Under the pieces are notes generated by a model, which was given only the letters and a program-made list of their open reading frames with translations, was not told where the DNA came from and did no database searches. From positions 19,253,623 to 19,317,622 of the forward strand of contig NC_133165.1 of NCBI RefSeq assembly GCF_040802235.1: 64,000 nucleotides of DNA. Reading direction: 5' to 3'. The DNA comes from Manis javanica (taxonomy: Eukaryota > Chordata > Mammalia > Pholidota > Manidae). The position numbers and the translations under genes are program-made. Numbering within the stretch: position 1 is the first letter of the stretch; each line of letters starts with the position of its first letter. Shown here piece after piece: positions 1 through 11,138 of the stretch.

Positions 1-480
1 GTTAGTATTTGTTTCACATATGTAGGTGCTCCTGTGTTGGGTGCATAGATATTTATAATGGTTATATCCTCTTGTTGTACTGTCCCCTTTATCATTATGT
101 AATGTCCTTCTTTGTCTCTTGTTCTTTTCTTGGTTTTGAAGTTTATTTTGGGTGATACAAGTACTGCAACACCTGCTTTTTTCTCTCTATTGTTTGCATG
201 AAATATCTTTTCCCATCCCTTCACTTACAGTCCGTTTATGTCTTTGGTTTTGAAATGTGTCATTTGTAGGCAGCATAAATATGAGTCTTGCTTTTTTATC
301 CATTCTATTACTCTGCATATTTTGATTCATACATTCAGTCCATTTACATTTAGGGTGGTTATCAATAGATAATTACTTATTGCCATTGCAGGCACTGAAT
401 TTGTGGTTACCAATGGTTCTAGGACAGTTTCTTTACTATCTCACCATCTAACTTAACTCACTTATTATGCTAGAATTCTT
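1..480 (-). mobile_element. L1 retrotransposon fragment (L1-A), ORF2 N-terminus, cut by window edge
   Basis: The reverse strand matches the start of L1 ORF2 (endonuclease region) and the stretch just upstream. It is nearly the same as 49027-49515 here, including the blocks that encode the AINIYAPNTGAP-type motif and the MAISTYL-type ORF2 start. The rest of ORF2 would lie left of the window. Similarity stops near 474-490, so the copy is 5'-truncated there, before any ORF1. No reading frame stays open, so it is a dead copy. Confidence 0.85.
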
Positions 481-1150
481 TTAACATAGAATATCATTTA
501 GTAACCAAGATCTGAGGACTAGATGTTCTCATTGCCAGTGACTTCACACTGATTCTGTCCCAGTTCCATAGACAGAGCCAGGAAATACATGTATACTTAG
601 AGCCCACTAGGTTTTCCTTTTCCTGTGCATTTCATCTCCCTTTTTTTCCTACAATGAGAACCCTGATTCCCAACACCAATATGCTTACTCATTTATTTTA
701 TCCTTCAAGACACATAAAAATAATTTCAGTACTATTAAACCAATATCACTATCAGCAACAAAGCTATTAAATGAAGTATAGTGATTTTTCTGCATTTTTT
801 ACCCTAAGTCTATAACTCACTAAGTGTGTTCAGAGAACTGTGCCCAAAAGTTCTTTGAAAAACTCCTTTCCTTATGGCTATTCATCAGTTCAATACAGTT
901 TCTGCTGTAATTAATTAAAAATTTTTTCTTTTATCCTTATTTCAGTTGTTCAAAATCATTAACATTTCAAAAGCAAGGTCAAAATACATGAAATACATAT
1001 TACATATAAAATATGTAATTATATATAATATATAAAAATTATATCTAATAATTTTCATTTCTGTCAAAATTTCCAATCAGTTCCGACATGTTCACCACAG
1101 CTTCTTTTCTCCTTTCTGTTCTCAGAATGGCACTTTTTAAAAATAAGTAT
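481..1150. other. Unassigned AT-rich sequence
   Basis: No gene or repeat recognised. It is AT-rich, with a run of TA/TATA-like steps near 985-1050. Nothing in it codes convincingly. Confidence 0.5.

Positions 1151-1187
<37 letters not shown>
1151..1187. repeat. (CA)n microsatellite
   Basis: An almost uninterrupted CA dinucleotide run of about 17 units, followed by a short T/C-rich stretch. Probably length-polymorphic. Confidence 0.95.
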
Positions 1188-1188
<1 letters not shown>

Positions 1189-1274
1189 TTTTTCCCCTTG
1201 TTTTATAAACAAGACAGTATGCTCTATTTACTATTTTGCACTATTTTCTTAACTTAGTATTTTATCCTACAAAT

Positions 1275-1560
1275 GATTCCATATCTGTTACACCAGTGAG
1301 AATGGCCACTATTCAGAAGACAAGAAATAACAAGTGTTGGCGAAGATATGGAGAAAGGGGAAACCTCCTACACTGTTGGTGGGAATGTAAATTAGTGCAG
1401 CCACTACGGAAAGCTGTATAGAGGTTTCTCAAAAAAACTAAAAATAGAAATGCTATGTGACCTAGTAATTGTACTTCTAGGAATTTATCTGAAGAAAACA
1501 AAATCCCTGATTTAAAAAGATATATGTACCCCTATGTTTACTGCCACATTATTTGCAATT
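1275..1560 (+). mobile_element. L1 fragment (L1-B), ORF2 C-terminal domain
   Basis: Plus-strand match to the end of L1 ORF2. It includes the cysteine-rich stretch ([15 protein letters not shown] at about 1335-1392) and the following segment. The same segment occurs at 13135-13420, 45795-46060 and 59740-60010. It is truncated at both ends, carries stops, and has no 3' UTR or poly-A. The divergence suggests an older insertion than the long L1s here. Confidence 0.8.
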
Positions 1561-1579
1561 GATAAATACTGTATTACTT

Positions 1580-3145
1580 GCTACACATTCTCTACTGTTC
1601 CAGTTTCACTGTGAATTTATGTTTACATTTAAGTAAATTACACAAATGTTAAAGGATTTTAACATTAAGTGCCCTTCTTTGTCATTATTTTGTAGCCTTT
1701 GACCTGATATCTACCTTTCCAATATCAGGATCAAAACCTTAGCCTCATAAAACTTCACCTTTTTAATTGCAATTATTCTCAGTCACTTGTTTCAGACATT
1801 GCTTATATCAGAATACAGCTGGGTTTCAAAATGAGCTAATTGGAAAATCTTTTTCTTTTAAAAAGTAATTTAGGACCATTTATATTTTAAAAAATTTCAT
1901 GATATACTGCATATTAAGTTACTTTATTATGCTTTTTGTCTCTATTCAGGGGTCAGTTTTGCTGTTCTATATTTCCTTTGATGTATAGGAAATTACATAT
2001 TTTTACTCCTAGTGGTTATCTTAATACTTATATTTTTTAAATGTTATTACTTTATTTACTTACTAAGGTTTCAATATTTTGGTTCATAGAGTGTAATGAT
2101 ATCTCTTGATACCCCCTATTATCCAGGGCTCAGTCAATGAGCTTACTCAATATTTTAGTTTATTTCACTCTTCTCCCATTTTTTGTTACATTCTCTACTT
2201 TATATATTCCTCTTCCATTCTTGTCGCCACCTTTATTTTAGTCTTGGATCTGCAAATAAATATATTCAATATTCCACATTATTCTTTGAACTAAGTTTTC
2301 AGAGTCAGCCTTGGCTAGATGAAACCATCCTGCTCTAGATTCCTCAGGAAGGGCTCCTGAGCACAGAGTGCCAGAGGCACTGCATGTTTAAGGTGACTCC
2401 TACACAGCTGAATAACAGCTCAGTTCCATATGAAATCCTTAATTTTTTCGAGTGTCTTAAAAATGTTTTAACACTATTGTTTTAAATCTTACCTCAAGTG
2501 GTTTAGGGCTAACTTGCTTTTCTTTCCTTCAAAAGTGACTTTCTGTGTTTTGTTTGGAGACCAGCAGGATAGCTTTAAAGTATAATACATTAATTAGAAT
2601 ATGTCTCAGAGGTGACCATTGTATATTCATGATTCCAGGTGTGTAGTAGGCCTTTTTAATGTTAAAGTCGAGTCTTCTATTTACAGAAAACTCTCCTTGA
2701 TTATAGCGTTAAATATTAGGTCTGTTTCATTGCTTTCTTCTCTTTTTAAGATGTTCTAATTATGTATATGTTCATTCTTCTTTGTCTATGCTCTATATCT
2801 CTTTCTGATCTTTTTAATTCTTTGTTTTTTCATTATCATTCTGGCTACTTTCATTTAACTCCTCATTAAGCCTTCTAAAAGGTTCAGTCAATTTTTCCTT
2901 GAGCTTTCCATAAATTTTCCTGGGATGATTTCTCTTTTATTTTTATTCCTGAGATGATTTTGTCTTTTTCTTCCACTTCTTTCCTGAGTCTGATTCTCAT
3001 CTCACATATTCCTGTTTTTATGTCTATTTCTAATCCAAGATTTTATATTTCTAATGTAAAGTATTTGTTCATATCTGATTGGGGGGAGTGTTGTGTTTCT
3101 GACTCCTGCTTCACTGGTGGTTTTGAAGAAATACTATTGATCAGC
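1580..3145 (-). mobile_element. Probable ancient L1 (L1M-like) 5' half, antisense
   Basis: T-rich on the plus strand, with the texture of antisense L1 ORF1 and the ORF1/ORF2 junction: runs of 'ttctttctt' and coiled-coil-like antisense codons near 2700-3060. The match to known L1 text is diffuse, so this rests on composition and remembered L1M antisense phrases, not on a clear alignment. HAL1 is an alternative. No open frame survives. Confidence 0.4.
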
Positions 3146-3159
3146 TAAAAAAATTTCCA

Positions 3160-3510
3160 CTTACTAAGGACAAAATTGTTTTTCCCCCAAATTCATATGT
3201 TGATGCCCTGATCCCCAATGTGACTATATTTAGAGATGGGGATTTTAGTGTTAATTAAAGAGGACTGTGGCCTTATAATAAAAAGAGAGAGAAATCTTTC
3301 TCATTTTCCAGAAACATAAACCAAGAAATGGCCATGTAGGCACACAGCAAGGTGGCTGTCTGCAAGCCAGGAAAAGCCCCACCGGAACACAACCATGCTG
3401 GCACCCGGATCTCAGCCTTACAGCCTCCAGAACTGTGGGGAACAAATTTATTGTTTAAGCCACCAACCTATGGGATTTTGTTATGGCAGCAACAGCTGAC
3501 TAATACATCA
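3160..3510 (+). repeat. MaLR LTR (MST/MLT1 type)
   Basis: The order of phrases matches the ERVL-MaLR long terminal repeat: 'cccaaattcatatgttga' near the 5' end, 'ccttataata..agag', 'cacagcaaggtggctgtct', 'cagcctccagaactgtg', then 'gtttaagccaccaacc' and a '..ctgactaatacatca' 3' end. It is a solo LTR with no MaLR internal sequence around it. It seems to sit inside the probable old L1 at 1580-4110. The short open frames here are chance. Confidence 0.85.
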
Positions 3511-4110
3511 TTTTTTATTTTTTTATTTTTATAGTATGGATGTTGGATGCAGTTTTGTATTCTGTTCAATTCTGTTCATCTGATATTTTCCTATGCAAAA
3601 GTAACAGGTTTATCTAGAGCAATGTTGGAAGTTTTCAGAAGTTTTAGTTCTAGCTCATCCTCCTCCATTATTATAGAGAACTGTGGTTCTCTTAATTAAC
3701 AGTGCCATTTTTGGGCAGGTACTGGGGGTCTGAATGATCCATATCTTTTTCTGTTTTTTCTTTGTAAGTCTTCTCATTTCTGTAAGATTTTTAACTTCCA
3801 CTGCTTGTGCCCTTTTCTTTCACCAAGACTCTAGGAGTGCTCCCTATCCCAAGTCCCCCTCTCTCCCCAGAAAAGGTGCTTTCCCAATACATTCACCACT
3901 GGTTCTGTGCACTTCCCACACCTTTTCCTGTTCATTCTTCAGTAGCCAGAGCTTTGACCAAGGTCTCCACCCTGTTCTCAGTATTGCTCTAGGCAGGGTG
4001 TTGACTCTCTCCTACTGTGTGTGAATTTATCATTGTTTATCACTGTTAGGTTCCTATCCACTTTTCTGCTCAGTTGCTGCCTGACTCCCTAACATCATGT
4101 GTTCTGAGAA
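3511..4110. other. T-rich sequence, possibly the old L1 continued
   Basis: Texture like the stretch before the LTR at 3160-3510. It could be antisense 5' UTR of the same old L1, split by the LTR. No diagnostic motif seen. A 96-codon frame at 3734-4024 has no recognisable content. Confidence 0.3.
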
Positions 4111-7100
4111 TGAATCTGCTGAATTTGTATGTTTTTTTCACTATCTATACATAATTGAAATTTTTAATAGTCTTGGTGTTCTAATTATGCCATAGATATC
4201 AATTTTGGGTAATTTGATTTGCTCTTTTCATTGACCTGCATGCATGGTTTTTGAAGAAATGCTTAGAAATTTTGATTTCGGCAGCTTCCAAAACCTATAG
4301 GAAGCCGGCAGTCACAATCATCATTTTTCATTCCTTGTAACAACATGATATGACAGATGTAATAGTATTCAGGAAAAGAACTGATTCAGAAGTCTAGGGA
4401 TCTGGTTCTTCCTCAAGAAAATACCTGTGACTAAAACATGCATTATGATTCCCATCTGGTGTGCACGGGCTCAAAGCTATTCCATTACTGATTTCTTGGC
4501 CCATTTCTTCAGCCCTTTAATTCCAAGTGTTCCTTTGGCATTTTCTCCTAAATATCTCTTTCCATTATGATCTTAATTTAGTTGGATTAGTTTCATTTGT
4601 TATTGAAGCTCTGCCACTCAGTTTACCCACAATATTACTTGGTCAAGTCTATATACTCCTACAACTCTTCCTATCCCTCTGTATTGCTTGGAAGCTTAAA
4701 GAAATGAATTCACATTATATAAGGGCTTTTAAAGTCACAGTGCTTTGTAAAGAGAAGGAAATATTTTATCATTAACCCCATTTTAGCTTAGAAGAAATAA
4801 GTGAAGTTGTTAATTGGTTATTTCAAGGTGATACAGCATGTTTATATGAATTTCTAGTCCTTGGTTACTATTGTTTTCATTGTATCATACATGTGGACAT
4901 CTTCATCTCAAGTATCTTAAACTTCAGCTGTTTGTATTTTAGCTATTTGAATTCCTCAAACTCTAAGACAACCAACTTGCAAATACCTTGTCTGGATTTT
5001 TATGTCTAAAAAATTTGAGTATATTTCAACCTTTCCCATCAGTATTCATCATTACTCCATCCATTCTATACTCATTCGTATTCACTTCATTCTTACATCC
5101 ACTTACGTCTATTTTAATATCTGGGTATTTTTCCCCACAATTTTCAGACAAGGATTTTCTTCTGTTTTTCCTAACTCACTGCTTTTCTTTTTTTTTCTAA
5201 CTTTCAGGTTCAATCAGATCTTTTTCATATCCTGGAAAAACTCCTGGAAGCATATTTATAACTGAGGAAATTTCTTACTAATCCTTGTCTTTTGTGTTTC
5301 TACATGCCTTCTGCACCCATATTGTCCCCTTGTTAATCTCACAATTTTTCCAAGCCTTCAGTATTCCAATGCACATTTTTTAAATAAAAGTAGTAGAAAG
5401 AAAAAAGAAAATGAGAAAACAAGGATTAATAAAAAGCTCCTAGACCAATAAGTTTCTATTGTTTAGTTCCCCCTTAGTGCTATGAATGTATTCAAGAGTA
5501 AGAAAGGAAAATACATGTTCAGCTCTGAAGGATCTGGGATGAATCTTAACAGCAGACTAATTTGCCACAAATTGGTCTTTAGGCTAATAGTAAGACAGAT
5601 AGGAGTTATAAAATACAAGCAAATTAAAGATGAAGACATTAGAGGCACAATCCTACCTGGCACTTCTGACATTAAAAGACATGTAAAACCTGACAAATGC
5701 TTATTCAGAAAAATGCAGAAGCATATTTACTTGCTCTGACTGTATGTTTCCATTGAAGCACGTGGTGTCGTTAAACATTCTGGGAGGGGAATGAGGAAGC
5801 CTGAGGAGTTTCCCAGTAGGTACTGGTGTGTGGAGACAATGGGTTTCCATCCAACTCAGACTAAGCAATTGAGGCCCTGCATAAAAAGATGATAAATCAA
5901 CATCCTTCCAACCTTTAAAGGGAAGCAAAAGCATTTAATAGAATCCCATTTTTCCCCAACATGATGTATATTTTGCAAAGCTGCTATAAAAATAGTCATT
6001 ATAGACTTTCTGCTTCTGTGTTCACCAAATGCACTGAGTTAGAGATACATTAGTCCACTTCAGTTTTAATTATTCTGACTTCTCATTAGAGAAAGGATTA
6101 ATAACTACAATTTTGCTAATAGCATATAAAGCTTTTTGTGATCTAGACTTAATTTAGCCTAATTCCCAGCACAGTAAGAGCTACTGTACAGTCCATGGAA
6201 TAAGACAACCTAATTTTCTCACTCCATGCAGTTAGCTACATAGAGGCTATGCGCCATGAGCCATTTGCCATTCTTAGTCTGTAGACCTTAATTCACTCTC
6301 ATTTATCAGTTTTGAACATCAAGATCTGCCTGTGTATAGAATGAAGTGTGAAAATTACAAGAGGGAAAGCTTGACAAACAGTTAAAATATTTTGAAACAA
6401 TTGATGGGATAAGTATAACTCTAGTTTCATGCATGTTTTTTATTTGTGTCAAGTTCTTCTGTAAATATGATCATTTTAATCATGTGGGTATGCTCTACTA
6501 CTTCTCATCTAAAACAGGTTTTTCAAGTTGTATTCAAAGAAATACTTGTTCTATAATGTCAGTGGATGCTTTGCAAAACACAAAGAAATTGTTAGATCAA
6601 AATTAAGTTAAATATGCTTCTTTTCATTAAAAATTTTCATAACCTTTAATATGACTTGTGTATGATCAATCCTTAAGAGGACTGTGGAGTAAGTAGAATT
6701 TCTCAATTTAATTTGGCATGGTATCCTCTTTACCATTAGTCTTCTCCAGAATCACCATATCATGAATTGGGAAATGCTGATCCAATTAAAACTTCATTTT
6801 AAGTATATGAGAATGGGCAATATCCAGACAATAAACTTCCAGGTTCAAGAATTAATAAAATATACCAAGCAACATCTAAACTAAACTGAGGTCTTTATTC
6901 AATGAAGTATTACCTTTCACAAAAGAACTATGATGGGCCTTAAAATTGATGTAAAATGAGTATTTTTTAAATGAGCTAATATGTGTTTCATATACATCAA
7001 ACACAACCGATGCAAGAGAGAGAGGTTGAGGCAATATTTTGAAATGGTGTCATTAGCTAGCTAATGTTCCAGTTGGGATTCATTTTTGATGAACACATTA

Positions 7101-7420
7101 TAATTACATTGCCAAACAGAGGACAAGATTATGAGACACGGAACTTTAGGATGTTTCACTGGGAGTGGAATGGTAGCACATGAACTGAAGAACAAGGGAA
7201 AGATGCTCAGCACAGACTACTGTGTAAAGATGCTGATCCCACCATAACAGGGTCTACAAAGACAAGAGACCTCTTGAACCTTGGTTGCAGGGATATAGGA
7301 AGGGGTAACACAACAGAAGAAATATTAAAGCAATCTGCTAACTCCCAGTTTTGCTTATGAATAGTATTAAGTAACAGACACACAGACTTTGATTTCTTTT
7401 TTAAAGTTTTAAAAAGCTAG
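4111..7420. other. Unassigned intergenic sequence
   Basis: No gene recognised. A MIR-like segment lies near 4725-4835. An 85-codon frame at 5482-5739 (+) is lysine-rich and has no family I can name; it is probably chance. The rest is AT-rich sequence without detectable repeats. Confidence 0.5.
4725..4840 (-). repeat. Possible MIR SINE fragment
   Basis: Contains the antisense MIR layout: 'gctttgtaaag', then '..attaaccccattttag', then '..gatacagcatgt'. It is degraded and short, so the call is tentative. Confidence 0.4.
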
Positions 7421-7424
7421 GGGA

Positions 7425-8417
7425 ACACTGAAACAAGATGATGGCATGAGAAGTGAGGAAGTAAACTCCCCCTAAAACCACACATAACATGAAAATACAG
7501 AAAATACAACTAATACTGAAAGAGTGACAGGAAAAAAGACTGAAAGAGATGGCATACATCTGGGGAAAAGAGAAGACCTTATGAAAAAGGGTAAAGTTGC
7601 AAAGCCACAATCCAGCAGGAACCAAGCCCTCCCCCCACTGAACCTCACAGTTGGAAGGAAGAGAAATGAAACAGGGAGGCAGTAGAAGCCCAGGATGGCT
7701 AAACACCCATATCTAGAGATATGCTCTGGGAGCATGAACCCACATTACATGTTGCTCTGGAGAACAGAGGGGTTGGAAAGCAAGGACAGGTGGAATACTT
7801 GGAGAGACTGAGATCACAGCTGCTTGTGGAGAACAGGTACCCACAACCGGCTGCTCCAGGACAAAAGAAAGGAAGACAGCCTGAGAGACTTCATAACAGT
7901 GAGAGGGCTGCCAAAGGGGCAAGGATTATACAGAGCCTGCTGCTCAGGAGAAAGGACAGGTGGACAAAAACGTCCCTGAACACTCAGCCCAGCAGGTTGG
8001 GAACTTTCAGGAGCTTCATGTGCTCCATCCCCCTGGCTGGCAAGACAGAACCAAGGCCCTGCACTGTGATAGGCAGCCTGCCACTGCCACTCTTTCCTAC
8101 CAGCCAGCACGTGTTCATAAACCTGCTGCCCTGCCATCATAATAGGCAAGACGGAGGATGGCCCCACCTACAGCAACTAGAAGGGCATAGCAAACATACT
8201 CCTCCATGTGTGCTCAGCCCACTGGCCCTGGCAGTGGAGGCAGACACTGCAGCTAGGAAGCAGGAAAAGAGCTCTTTCCTCCTGGTAGGTGCTGGTGCCA
8301 GGTGCATGCAACCCCCACCATCACTACAGGGGCTGGGCAGCTCCAGACAGTACAGCTTCCGGACAGTAGATGGCACTGCCTACACAAAGTTATAATTCCA
8401 TAGTAATCATTAGATAT
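7425..8417 (+). promoter_or_regulatory. L1-C 5' UTR (internal promoter region)
   Basis: This region corresponds to the L1 5' UTR, which in this family acts as an internal promoter. It is richer in GC than its surroundings. A 224-codon open frame runs in the sense direction from 7721 to 8395. Part of that frame, around 7850-7925 (residues near GQKKGRQPERLHNSERAA), is also open at the matching place in L1-E, as described in the findings. Confidence 0.7.
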
Positions 8418-9275
8418 ATGAAACGGCAAAAGAATCTTATACAAACCAAAACCCCTCAAACATCAGAAAGAGGGCTAAGTGAAACTGATATCCACAGTAT
8501 TCTTCATAAGATTTCAAAATGAAAATGACCTACATGCTCATGAAACTACAGAAAAATACTCAAGACCTCAGGGAAGACTTCAAGAAAATTTGAACAATAC
8601 ACTATCTGAAATGAACCATACAATGAAGGGATTTAAAAGCAGATTAGATGAGGTAGAGGAGACACTAAATGAAATACAAATTAGAGAACAGGAATACAAA
8701 GGGGCTGAGGCCCAGAGAGAAAAAAAGATCTCTAGGAATGAAGGAATATTAAGAGAACTGTGTGACCAATCAAAAGAAAACAATATTCACATTCTAGGGG
8801 TACCAGAAGAAGAAGAAGAGAGAGATAAAGAGGGACAGAAAGTGCTTTGAGGAAATAATTGCTGATAATGTCCCCAATCTGGGGAAGAAAAGTCTCACAG
8901 AATATGGAAGTGCACAGATCTCCAAAAAAAGGGACACAAGGAAGACAACACCAAGACATAATAATTAAAATAGCAAAGATCAAGGATAAGGAGAGACTAT
9001 GAAAAGCACCCAGAGGGATAAAAAAGATCACATATGAGGGAAAACCCAACAGTCTATCATCAGACTTCTCAAAAGAAACCTTACAGGCCAGAAAGGAATA
9101 ACATGATATGTTTAATGCAATGAAACACAGGGGCCTAGAATGAAGAAAACTCAATGTGGCAATATTATTATCTTTAAATTTGAAGGAGGGATTAAACAAT
9201 TTCCACATAAGTAAAAATTGAGGATATTTACTTCCCACAAACCATTAATGCAGTATATTTTAAAGGGACTGATCT
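8418..9275 (+). pseudogene. L1-C ORF1 pseudogene (RNA-binding chaperone)
   Basis: ORF1p is the trimeric RNA-binding protein that packages L1 RNA in the cytoplasm. The ATG at 8418 starts an MKRQKN-type N-terminus like that of L1-D. A frameshift near 8515 moves the frame into 8479-8850. That frame holds the coiled-coil (MKGFKSRLDEVEETLNEIQ region) and the start of the RRM with its 'GVPEEEEE' motif. The frame breaks again near 8848, and the C-terminal domain survives only as scattered pieces to about 9275. It cannot make a full protein of about 280-290 residues. Confidence 0.85.
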
Positions 9276-9354
9276 AGATGGAAGTGCTCTTAAGGCTAAA
9301 TAGCTGTCACCAGAGAAAATAAAACCACAGTATAAAGAAAGTAGACCAAGGATT

Positions 9355-9982
9355 AAAGATGGCGGTGTTAGAGGCGAGAGAGAGGCTTCCTCCCAAAACT
9401 GCATTTAATACAAAAATATAATTAATACAACTAAACCTAAGAGAGCAACAGGAAAGAGGACTGTGTCACGCTGCATACACCTGGAGAAAAGAGCAGACCT
9501 CATGGAACAGGGTAATGTACCAAAGCTGAGGCCTGGCGAGACTCAACCCCTTCCCCCACCCCAGCTCACCAGTGGAAGAGAAACAGAGCAGGGTGGGAGT
9601 GGAGGCCTGGGACTGCTGAACACCTAACTCCAGAGATCTGCTCTGGGAGCACATCCCTACATTTCATGGTGCTTTCATAATACTCTCGTGATTACGGGGT
9701 TGGAAAGCTAAGACAGGCAGAATTCCTGGAGAGACTGAGATTCCAGCTGCTTGTGGAAAGCAGGGATCCATATCCAGCTGCTCTGGGACAAAAGCTTATA
9801 TCTGTGTGCTCAGCTCACTGGTTCAGGCAGTGGAGACAGGCATAGATGCTGGGAAGCAGGAAACAGCTCATTCCTCCCCCCAGGCATGAATACCGCTCCC
9901 CTGTGACCCCCGACATTGCTTCAGGGGCTGAGCAGCACCAGAGAGAAGAGCTTCTGGACACTAGAGGGCAACATTCACAAAT
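9355..9982 (+). promoter_or_regulatory. L1-D 5' UTR (internal promoter region)
   Basis: It begins with the 'gatggcggtg' 5' end typical of this L1 family and is about 630 bases, against about 950 in L1-E, so it is partly deleted. A YY1-like 'gatggcgg' core sits at the extreme 5' end, where L1 promoters in other mammals carry a YY1 site. Activity is inferred, not shown. Confidence 0.65.
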
Positions 9983-10830
9983 ATGAAACACCAAAGGAAC
10001 CTGGTACAGAGTAAAATTAATATAAACCCTGAGAAAGATGACATGGACCTCACGACTATTCCTGAAAGAGAGTTCAAAATAAAAATCATTAACATGCTCA
10101 TGGAGGTACGGAAAGATATTCAAGAAGTCAGGAATGAATTCTGCTCAGAGATCCAATCATTGAAGAGCACAATGGAGGGTATTAAAAGCAGACTGGATAT
10201 GGTGGAGGAGAGGATAAATGAAATAGAAACTAGAGAAGAGGAATACAAAGAAGCTGAGGCACAGAGAGAAAAAACAATCTCTAAGAATGAAAGAATATTG
10301 AGAAAACTGTGTGACCAATCCAAATGGAACAATATTTGCTTTATAGGGGTACCAGAAGAAGAAGAAGAGAGAGAGAAAGGGATAGTAAGTACCTTTGAGG
10401 AGGTAATTGGTGAAAACTTCCCCAATCTGGGGAAGGAGATATTCTCTCAAGCCATGGAGGTGCACAGATCTCCCAACACAAGGGACCCAAGGAAGACAAC
10501 ATTATGAAGTATAATAATTAAAATGGCAAAGAACAAGGATAAAGACAGACTTTTATAAGGAGCCAGAGAGAGAAATAAGATCACATATAAAGGAAAGCCC
10601 ATCAGGCTAACATCAGACTTCTCAGCAGAAACCTTACAGGCCAGAAGGGAGTGGCATGATGTATTTAATGCCATGAAGCAGAAGGGCCTGGAATGAAGAT
10701 TATTTTATCTGACAAGATTATCATTTAAATTTGAAGGAGGGATTAAACAATTTCCAGATAAGCAAAAGCTGAGAGAGTTTACCTCCCACAAACCATCTCT
10801 GCAGTCTATTTTGGAGGGACTGCTATAGAT
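9983..10830 (+). pseudogene. L1-D ORF1 pseudogene, best-preserved ORF1 in the window
   Basis: ORF1p is the L1 RNA-binding chaperone. The frame is open for 174 codons (9983-10507). It covers a charged N-terminus (MKHQRN..), a long coiled coil (about residues 25-110, rich in E/K/R/I/L heptads) and the RRM start with 'CFIGVPEEEEERE' at about residue 119. A stop at 10505-10507 follows 'RKTTL', where L1-C keeps the DNA for the intact continuation. The C-terminal domain goes on out of frame to about 10830 ('..FEGGIKQFPDKQ..' type). The intact protein would be about 283 residues, so this is cut about 60% of the way along. Confidence 0.9.
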
Positions 10831-11138
10831 CGAAGTGTTCCTAGGGGTGGATAGCTGTCACCAGAGTTAGGAAAATTATGGTAGGGAGGGTGGAGCAGCT
10901 GATTGCAAGGCAAATGCAAAATTAAATTGACTATCCCCAAAGCCAATCAAGGGATAGACAAAAAGTATAGAATCTGATACCTAATATATAAAGAATGAAG
11001 GAGGAAGAAAAAGGAGGAGAAATAGAAAAGAACCATTAGATTGTGTTTGTAATAGCATATTAAGTGAGTTAAGTTAGACTCTTAGATAGTAGGAAAGTTA
11101 ACCTTGAACCTTTGGTAACCACAAATCTAAAGTCTGCA

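Larger units (their letters stand above)
7425..9350 (+). mobile_element. L1 5' portion (L1-C): 5' UTR plus ORF1, no ORF2
   Basis: It starts near the L1 5' signature 'caagatgatggcatgag' (7434), the same start seen in L1-D and L1-E. It runs through a roughly 1 kb 5' UTR and a broken ORF1, and ends about 75 bases after ORF1, where the second L1 5' end begins at about 9355. ORF2 and the 3' UTR are missing, and no L1-C remainder is seen after L1-D. Keeping a 5' end while losing the 3' end is the reverse of normal L1 truncation, so a later rearrangement is likely. Confidence 0.85.

Noticed and set aside
3734..4024. 96-codon frame with an apparently hydrophobic N-terminus
   Set aside because: The hydrophobic residues come from T-rich sequence; no domain, and it lies in a probable antisense L1 stretch.
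5482..5739. 85-codon Lys-rich frame
   Set aside because: No recognisable family or codon signal; a frame this long is plausible by chance in 64 kb.
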